From: Bolinopsis microptera
Taxonomy: Eukaryota; Ctenophora; Tentaculata; Lobata; Bolinopsidae
Assembly: GCF_026151205.1 (NCBI RefSeq)
Contig: NC_087082.1
Span: 11,417,997-11,481,996 of the forward strand
Direction: 5' to 3'
DNA length: 64,000 nt
Below the pieces are notes generated by a model, which was not told where the DNA came from, did not search any database, and worked only from the letters and a program-made list of their open reading frames with translations. Below, in pieces: positions 57,801 to 64,000 of the stretch; position 1 is the stretch's first letter, and each line of letters begins with the position of its first letter. The translations under genes were made by a program, and so were the position numbers.

Positions 57801-58383
57801 AAATTCTTAAATCAAATTTTTCGTCGCGAATACATAATCGTTTACAACACAATTTTGAACAAATTTAATTTTTCAAAGCTAAACGTATAGTAACGTTCAC
57901 AGAAAGTACCTAAGTTCAAATTTTTTCAAAGAACAGCAAGTTCCTTATCTTCTTTTTTCTTTTCTAATCATAAATTATTTTTTATTGCGATGGCTTATAG
58001 ACTATGGTAAATGCATCACAGTAAATTTTAAACGGTTTTTTACTCTTTCTTATCTTATCTGAACCGGTTATAAGCAAAATTGCAGATAACAACAACATAA
58101 ATCCGGACCGAACTAATTTCAACACAACACAAGCGTAGAATTACTGGAGTAAATTCAGTGTATTTATATTTAAATATTTTAACTATTTAATCAATTATTT
58201 AACCTTTACAGATTTTTACTGATTTTGGAACTAGGATTCAAACATAAAACTTAACCCGTTTTCTTGACCCACAGTTCCTGTATAAATCTCTTTAGATCTT
58301 TAATTTTAATTTTATATTGATAATCAGTAATCTATCGTATATCATATAACCAGTAATCTATAGTTATACTTTGCAAATTAAAG
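57801..58383 (+). other. Inter-ORF spacer of the AlkB-LINE
   Basis: AT-rich, no reading frame of note. Unusually long for a LINE inter-ORF gap; ORF2 may therefore be translated from its own ATG at 58384 or from a separate transcript. Confidence 0.5.
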
Positions 58384-60063
58384 ATGTGCAAAGAGTCTTG
58401 TAGATGTAGATTATGTTCTAAAAAATGTTTAGAACGTAAAGATCCGCTAAAATGCAGCCTTTGTAACGGTATTTTTCATCGGAAATGTGCTAATCTTGAA
58501 CCAAATGACGTAAATCGAATGAAATTAGACAATAGTCTCATAAACTGGTATTGTTTGGCATGTACTACTGACATATTTCCGTTTACTAATACTGATATTA
58601 CCACTCTAACTAATGAAAATTCGTGTAACACTTACATACCCTGTAGTACAGAAACAAAAGCTAAATCTAAAGTAAGTTTTGCCAGGGTGAGCTGCAAAAC
58701 TTGTAAAAAGCTGGGAAACAAATCAAAAATGGCGGTTTGCTGGATATGCGACGCTTATTCGCACAATAAATGCTCAGCGGGCGAGTTAGGATGCAAAAGC
58801 TGCACACGTGAATTGTTTCCTGGTTTCGAGGTATCACCTAGACAATTATACACCGTACACGGTAATTACGAGAATAGCGCAAAATTTAACCCATACCATA
58901 GAAACCATGACTCTAATTATATAGGTAATACTTTTGAAGAAAACAATGACTTAAACTTTAATCCATGGGACAACTGCTCAGATGTACTAAATAGCTGTAA
59001 ATACTACGAACCACGGCAAATCAACACGAGTAGGCCTTATGAATTTAAAGTACAATCTCTTAATATTCGATCTTTGAGCAAAGCAATCTCTAATATACGT
59101 GATGAAATTGAACAGCACCTAAAATTTGATGTTCTGTGTTTCAACGAAACAAACTGCACGGTTGTAAGTATGGCTTTTCAAGGAAAAGAATTAGAGTTAG
59201 AAGGCTTTCATCCCCCCTTTATTCAGGCTCCCGCAAGGGACTCTGGCAAGGGCGGTGGTCTAGTAACCTATGTAAACAAGAATCTCTGTGAATTATCTGA
59301 TGTCACTGCACGATCTGAATTATCTTATAGAGATGATCCAAACGTTGGCGAATTTCAGTTAATAGAGATAGCTCAAAATGGCCACAAAAACATCATACTA
59401 TGCAATATGTATCGGTCTCCCAGTGGTAATGTCCCCAGTTACTTAGAAAAATTGGAAAACACCCTAAAAGATTTGGCGCGACATAGCAACAAAAACGTAT
59501 TATTTCTAGGTGATACCAATATTAATCTATTAGAATATGGCGTAAATGACCATACTACTAAATATGTTGATATTTTTGCAGAGTATGGATTCGCACCAAC
59601 GATATCACGACCAACTCGTATTACTTGTCACAGTGCTACACTTATTGATCACATTTTCGTAAACCAATGCCATGCTATAACAAAGTCAGGCATTATAACT
59701 GAATCGCTATCTGATCACCTTGCCACATTTACCGGCATACTTCTCGACACTAATAGAATAGGAAATAAATTGAAAAATGAAACTTGTGAATCATCAAACC
59801 GAGTAATAAATGAAGAGAAAATCGCTCGTTTTGAGGAGAAAATAGCGTCTATTGATTGGAATTTTTTACACAACGTTGACGGGACAAATACAAAATTTGA
59901 AGCTTTTCACAATAGATATGAAGAAGTCTATAATGAGTGTTTCCAGTTGAAACATACTGTGGGTGGGAAGAAGGGGGGTTCATATTTCCAAGTTTCTATG
60001 ACTACTTTAGATGACGATGTCTTCTCCGGTGAGGTTGAAGCCAGGGCCCCAATTACAAAGTGA
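58384..60063 (+). CDS. LINE ORF2, truncated: PHD fingers + endonuclease
   Basis: 559 aa. Residues 6-60: PHD-type Cys4-His-Cys3 finger (CRLCSKKC, CSLCNGIFHRKC, WYCLAC). Second Cys/His finger at about 103-140 (CKTCKKLG, CWICDAYSHNKC, GCKSC). Endonuclease from about 220: VQSLNIRSL, DVLCFNETN, GGGLVTYV, NMYRSPSGN, FLGDTNINLL, LIDHIFVN, LSDHLATFTG; all catalytic-type residues are present. It would nick target DNA for target-primed reverse transcription, but the reverse transcriptase is missing: homology ends near 59965 and the frame runs into a 105-bp dispersed repeat (GSYFQVSMTT ... ARAPITK) and a stop. A broken, chimeric copy. Confidence 0.85.
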   Translation: MCKESCRCRLCSKKCLERKDPLKCSLCNGIFHRKCANLEPNDVNRMKLDNSLINWYCLACTTDIFPFTNTDITTLTNENSCNTYIPCSTETKAKSKVSFARVSCKTCKKLGNKSKMAVCWICDAYSHNKCSAGELGCKSCTRELFPGFEVSPRQLYTVHGNYENSAKFNPYHRNHDSNYIGNTFEENNDLNFNPWDNCSDVLNSCKYYEPRQINTSRPYEFKVQSLNIRSLSKAISNIRDEIEQHLKFDVLCFNETNCTVVSMAFQGKELELEGFHPPFIQAPARDSGKGGGLVTYVNKNLCELSDVTARSELSYRDDPNVGEFQLIEIAQNGHKNIILCNMYRSPSGNVPSYLEKLENTLKDLARHSNKNVLFLGDTNINLLEYGVNDHTTKYVDIFAEYGFAPTISRPTRITCHSATLIDHIFVNQCHAITKSGIITESLSDHLATFTGILLDTNRIGNKLKNETCESSNRVINEEKIARFEEKIASIDWNFLHNVDGTNTKFEAFHNRYEEVYNECFQLKHTVGGKKGGSYFQVSMTTLDDDVFSGEVEARAPITK

Positions 60064-60080
60064 CAACAGGTCAGCTGCCA
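59966..60080 (+). repeat. Dispersed repeat, copy 2 (also at 10993-11105)
   Basis: Plus-strand copy of the 105-bp repeat that truncates the LINE ORF2. It is followed by TTCATGTT and a 23-G run. Confidence 0.7.
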
Positions 60081-60098
60081 GACTGACCTGTTCATGTT

Positions 60099-60121
60099 GG
60101 GGGGGGGGGGGGGGGGGGGGG
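60099..60121 (+). repeat. Poly(G) run, 23 nt
   Basis: Uninterrupted G23 between the dispersed repeat and the last phosphodiesterase exon (C-run on the coding strand, downstream of its stop). Confidence 0.9.
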
Positions 60122-60169
60122 TGGGAAGAGGAGAATACTCTACTTATAATCAATGTTATTGGTATTCCT

Positions 60170-60864
60170 TCAGCGCTTTACCTTGTGGGTAGGAAATCTA
60201 TCCTTGCCAACATTCTTCCCCTTTTTGTTGCCGTTAGTTTTGGTCCGTCTGAGTTTAGCGGCCGGCTTGGTAACCTCCTGATTCTCCACATTATTTGTTG
60301 GAATTTCAACAGCTTCGGGACCATGTTTAGCCACTGTCTCCCACTTTTTAAGGTTACTCCTACAGTAAATATGGTCGTTATTTGGAAGCAAGAGCTTGGT
60401 TTTTTGGTTTTTTATAATACGAATAATAAACGATAAACATTTACTACGTATTTATTTATTTGTATATATTTCAAAAAGTTTCAAAGTTCAATCATAAACC
60501 TATAAACAAATAAAACCTAGACAACAGAAATGATTGGAAAATATCAGTATATATAACTCACAGTGCCCCCTCGTACATAGGTGAGGTTGATGGCATTAAT
60601 TCGGAGAGAAGCTTGTAAGCTGGCAAACACACCGAGGTTATGAAATCTACCTGAGGTTATCAAGGTTAAATACTGCTAAACACAGAAATCGATCAATTAC
60701 AAAACCGAAGTTATTCGTTTTACTGTGGGTGGTTCCAAACTGCTAGTTTGTAAAAGAATCAGCCAACTGGAAAAATAAACCTGGCTTTGAGCTGTTTGGG
60801 TTTCTGCTTTAGCACGGTCCATCAAAGGTAGAGGTTCGAACCCAAGAGCCTTTTCCTGGTCTCC
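60170..60864 (-). CDS. Class I cyclic-nucleotide phosphodiesterase, C-terminal exons
   Basis: Three phase-consistent exons: 60864-60781 (GDQEKALGFEPLPLMDRAKA ... TAQSQ), 60650-60562 (VDFITSVCLPAYKLLSELMP ... SPMYEGAL), 60359-60170 (SNLKKWETVAKHGPEAVEIP, Lys-rich tail ending PTHKVKR-stop). This is the end of the PDE catalytic domain: the QGDxExxxG...P..MDR motif, the invariant Gln that reads the purine ring (Q of AQSQ) and the clamp Phe (VDF). The enzyme hydrolyses cAMP and/or cGMP. By eye it is closest to PDE2, with PDE5/10/11 also possible. The basic tail is lineage-specific. Upstream exons with the metal-binding His residues must lie beyond 61000, probably outside the window; the intron holds transposon DNA. 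Confidence 0.85.
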
Positions 60865-61044
60865 CTGGAAATGGTTTATTGAATTTATTCGTGGAAAACT
60901 GACTATCATAAATTGTAACTGAACTACCAATTTGGTAAAGGGCTGGCATGTATCAAAATGTATAATAAATATTTGTCATATAAGTGTGCCTGAGTGAGAA
61001 ACTATCCGCTCTACTGCAGTTTAATAAGTTCAGCATAGTACTAT

Positions 61045-61068
61045 GGGGGGGGGGGGGGGGGGGGGGGG
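61045..61068 (+). repeat. Poly(G) run, 24 nt
   Basis: Uninterrupted G24, directly followed by an ATGGCATAAA-repeat inverted-repeat element. Confidence 0.9.
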
Positions 61069-61195
61069 TACCAATGGCATAAAATGGAGACAAATGGCAT
61101 AAAAATCGTCAAATGGCATAGAAATTTCATGGCATAAATGGAAATTTAGCTTGGCCAATTCTCCATTTATGCCAATTTATGCCATTAATTTAGGT
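61069..61195. repeat. ATGGCATAAA repeats with inverted ends
   Basis: Four direct copies of ATGGCATA(A/G)A followed by inverted copies (CCATTTATGCC, TTTATGCCATT). A small foldback-like element. Confidence 0.65.
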
Positions 61196-61419
61196 CTTCA
61201 TATTTGACCTTTAGGATGACTTTAGATTCGCAAATACTATTAGTACTTGAATAAGAGACATGTTTCATGCTTTATAACGCTTGGAATGATCGTTAAAGTC
61301 AAAGATTCATATGACAAATAACTAAATAAAGAAAATAGAAATGTATTATATCAAATATATACCAAACATTTCACTATTCAAGAATACAAACATTGACAAC
61401 ACAACGATTTTGAATGTCA

Positions 61420-62456
61420 TCAAGGAACAATGCATCTGATGTATTTGTCTTCGACGAGTAGCCAAACATTAGGAGATCCATTGATTAGGCTATGTTCCTG
61501 GCAGTAGTACTTCATCGGGCATGACTGATAAGAAATAAATCTAACCACTCCTGTTGCAAAGTCCTGCTGAGATTTTAAGACTTTAAGAGTTTCTGTACTG
61601 CCAGCTTTCAAAACTGTAGAACATCCGCATTCAGGTTGATTGTATATGCGAACATCAGAAGACACTCCAAACGCGTCCCCCTTGAATCTTGAAAGACGAG
61701 ATTTTGTTGATAAAGTGCTTCTTCCTCCATTGAGCGTGAGTGTCTCAAAAGACCGGAAGGATAGTGTTCCATATTTATCTGTTGATATCGTTTCTCCATC
61801 ATCACAATCATCAACTCCAGGTTCTACCTCATAAGCTAAGTCGTCCTCATCCTCGAGGCATCCAGCTTCATCATCTACAGCTTCCCAAGAAAGTTCTTGG
61901 CCATGGACGATTGGCTTCCCACTCCGTTCTTCAGGATCTGCGACTGCGGCGAACACAGGGAAATTGTTTCTTTTCCCTTCTCGAATGCAGTCCCTCGATG
62001 CCCTGTCCAGCGTTTTTGCCAACTTGCCTAGGCTTATCATACCACCAGTCCATTTCACTCGTTCTGCTTTCTGGCCTGTAGATTTAACCTTTTTGAGGTG
62101 AACTGTAGGATGCAAAACTGTACTTCCACGTGCATGTGCAATTGCAGATGTGTCTTCATGTAATGATAAAGCACTATACACATTCTTTCTCTCCATTCCA
62201 TGGGCCATAGTTATCGCATCCATATTTCTTGAGCGACCAGATGAAAAAGAAACCTGAATAAATGCAAACAGCTGCTCATTCTGATCACTTCCAAGGTAAT
62301 AAGTGACGATTTCAGCATTAGGGAATTGCCTCTTCAGCAGAGTTAAATAAAAAACAAGACCGTCACAAGTACATATAAGATCAAGGTACGTCTGATTCGT
62401 TATGCTGACAGCTGAGTAAGTATTCTCTTTCCAAGTAACGAAAAATGTTTTTTCTC
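61420..62456 (-). pseudogene. Transposase-like C-terminal fragment
   Basis: Open frame without a usable start (a TGA precedes it at about 62457). It reads TYLDLICTCDGLVFYLTLLK, AEIVTYYLGSDQNEQLFAFI, SGRSRNMDAITMAHGMERKN, then an acidic region (CLEDEDDLAYEVEPGVDDCD) and a Cys-containing tail to a stop at 61420. The block GSDQNEQLF...GRSRNMDA resembles the last acidic-residue segment of RNase H-like transposases (KDZ/P-like), where SDxxENxF...GRRxxxD is usual. The rest of the catalytic domain is missing from the window. Alternative: an element-encoded protein of unknown type. Confidence 0.45.
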
Positions 62457-62819
62457 AAACAGTTCCATTTTTATTATACTTTATAGTTTAGAGTATAATT
62501 TGGCATGATATCAGATCATGTGATATTACATGGCCCCATGGAGAGCATTGCCAGAGCAATTGGCCAGAGAGCTCCATAGAAGTAAGGGGCCTACTCTAGC
62601 CAACAGCTCTAATACATTTCCTTCCTCAACTTCATTTTCTTCATCTAACTGCTGCTGCTGCTCAGCAACTACTTGATAGCTGGCACAGTGACAATTGTCT
62701 GCGTAGTGTATCTGTTAGCCTCAATTTTGCCTCAAGGAGGGAAGGTAGCCTCAATCCAACCTCACATAAGTTTCGATAAAGTTTCAATAACCTTCGGGCT
62801 ACAATTACAAGTTTTATAG

Positions 62820-63770
62820 TGGGTCTATAACATGTTTCCATACATTAAAGTTAAAACTTAAAATGCGGTCGAATCATTAATTAGCCTCATTTTGGCCTCC
62901 TACAAGAAGACTCTGCGATTTCTGAAATGTTGAGCTTGAAGAGGATGAATAAATTTTTATTGTTGACACATTAGATAGTCACAATACCGAACATGCTCGA
63001 AAATATACACAAAAGTATACTTGTTAGCCTCATTTCACCCTCTCACAAGGTGGTTAGCCTCATTTTCACCTCGAAAATTTGAAGCTATAATCCGACGGAA
63101 TTTCATGTGCATCATAGATATCAAGTAACTTGTGAGTTGTTAACCTGTTTCCGTACATTAAAGTTAAAATGCGGTCGAATTTTTTATTAGCCTCATTTTG
63201 GCCTCCTACAAGTAGACTCGGCGATTTCTGAAATGTTGAGTTTGAAGAGGATGAATCAATCTTTATTGTTGACGTATTAGATAGTCACAATACCGAACTA
63301 ACTCGAAAATATACACAAAAGTATACTTGTTAGCCTCATTTCACCCTCTCAAAAGGTGGTTAGCCTCATTTTCACCTCGAATATTTGAAGCTTAAATACC
63401 GATTAAATATAATCCCAAGGAATTTCATGTGCAACATGGATATCAAGTAACGTGTGAGCTGTTAACCTGTTTCCGTACATTAAAGTTAAAATGCGGTCGA
63501 ATTATTTATTAGCCTCATTTTGGCCTCCTACAAGTAGACTCGGCGATTTCTGAAATGTTGAGTTTGAAGAGGATGAATCAATCTTTATTGTTGACATATT
63601 AGATAGTCACAATACCGAACCAACTCGAAAATATACACAAAAGTATACTTGTTAGCCTCATTTCACCCTCTCAAAAGGTGGTTAGCCTCATTTTCACCTC
63701 GAATATTTAAAGCTTAGATCTCGGTCAAGTATAATCACTATGGATTATACTTGCAACTTGGATATCATGG
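62820..63770. repeat. About 310-320 bp tandem repeat, three copies
   Basis: GCGGTCGAAT recurs at 62865, 63171 and 63493, with the same order of words between (TTAGCCTCATTTTGGCCTCC, GATTTCTGAAATGTTGAG, CAATACCGAAC, GTTAGCCTCATTTCACCCTC). The short word TTAGCCTCA occurs about ten times. No coding potential. 63771 to the window end shows nothing else. Confidence 0.85.
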
Positions 63771-64000
63771 ACGTAACATGAGAAAGTTCTTTTTTGAAAG
63801 TGGTGAGGCTAACTTGTTAGCCTCAATTGTCCCTCGCAGTTAAATCACTCCTACTGAGTCTAGTGAGTGAGCTAGGAGGTCGCCGAACATCTCATTTTAA
63901 AGCCGTATCGATTTTCTATACGCATACCAAAAATCAAATGCGTAACTAAAACATAAATGAAATTACAGAAGTTTTAAATTTTTTGTCAAAAAACGAACTT

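Overview
The window is AT-rich eukaryotic DNA: genes are split by many short introns with GT-AG borders, and transposons are abundant. The gene families (CAPS/CADPS-like secretion protein, class I cyclic-nucleotide phosphodiesterase) and the CR1/L2-like LINEs point to an invertebrate animal. A cnidarian-type genome is my guess, from overall character only. No rRNA, tRNA or CRISPR array was recognised.

Layout of host genes. (1) 1028-8473, minus: the 5' two-thirds of a diverged CAPS/CADPS-like gene with a C2 and a PH domain; it runs off the left edge. Two of its introns carry minisatellites that abut a 3' splice site. (2) 12217-13592, plus: a small coiled-coil/proline-rich gene. (3) 15716-19013 and 22861-39274, minus: two tandem copies of a pyrroline-5-carboxylate reductase gene. 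Each has eight exons of identical length and gives an intact 269-aa frame. The second copy is stretched to 16 kb by transposons in introns 3 and 5. (4) 55204-55800, minus: last two exons of a small basic protein. (5) 60170-60864, minus: last three exons of a class I phosphodiesterase.

Mobile DNA dominates the rest. Three retroelement-type coding units are visible: a nearly complete LINE (32853-37237) whose ORF1 and ORF2 overlap in the -1 frame at a classic A_AAA_AAC slippery heptamer; and a second LINE (55989-59965) whose ORF1 fuses a coiled coil, an AlkB-type 2OG-Fe(II) dioxygenase and an SGNH esterase, followed by a PHD-finger/endonuclease ORF2 that is cut off before the reverse transcriptase. 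DNA elements include a 3.6-kb TIR element (46968-50588) with 3-bp target duplication. It encodes a single long protein (broken by one TGA) with an N-terminal GGFH domain and a C-terminal XPG/FEN1-like nuclease fold. It sits inside a second mobile ORF, which reads through perfectly when the insert is removed. A 5.75-kb nested palindromic element (24080-29830), a family of CpG-rich MITEs with 8-bp target duplications, a PIF/Harbinger relic, and several further TIR elements fill the introns and intergenic DNA.

The most unusual items are the AlkB+esterase LINE ORF1, the XPG-like TIR element with its proven insertion site, the -1 frameshift LINE, and the minisatellites made of repeated splice acceptors. 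All family calls were made by eye from motifs; no database was searched.
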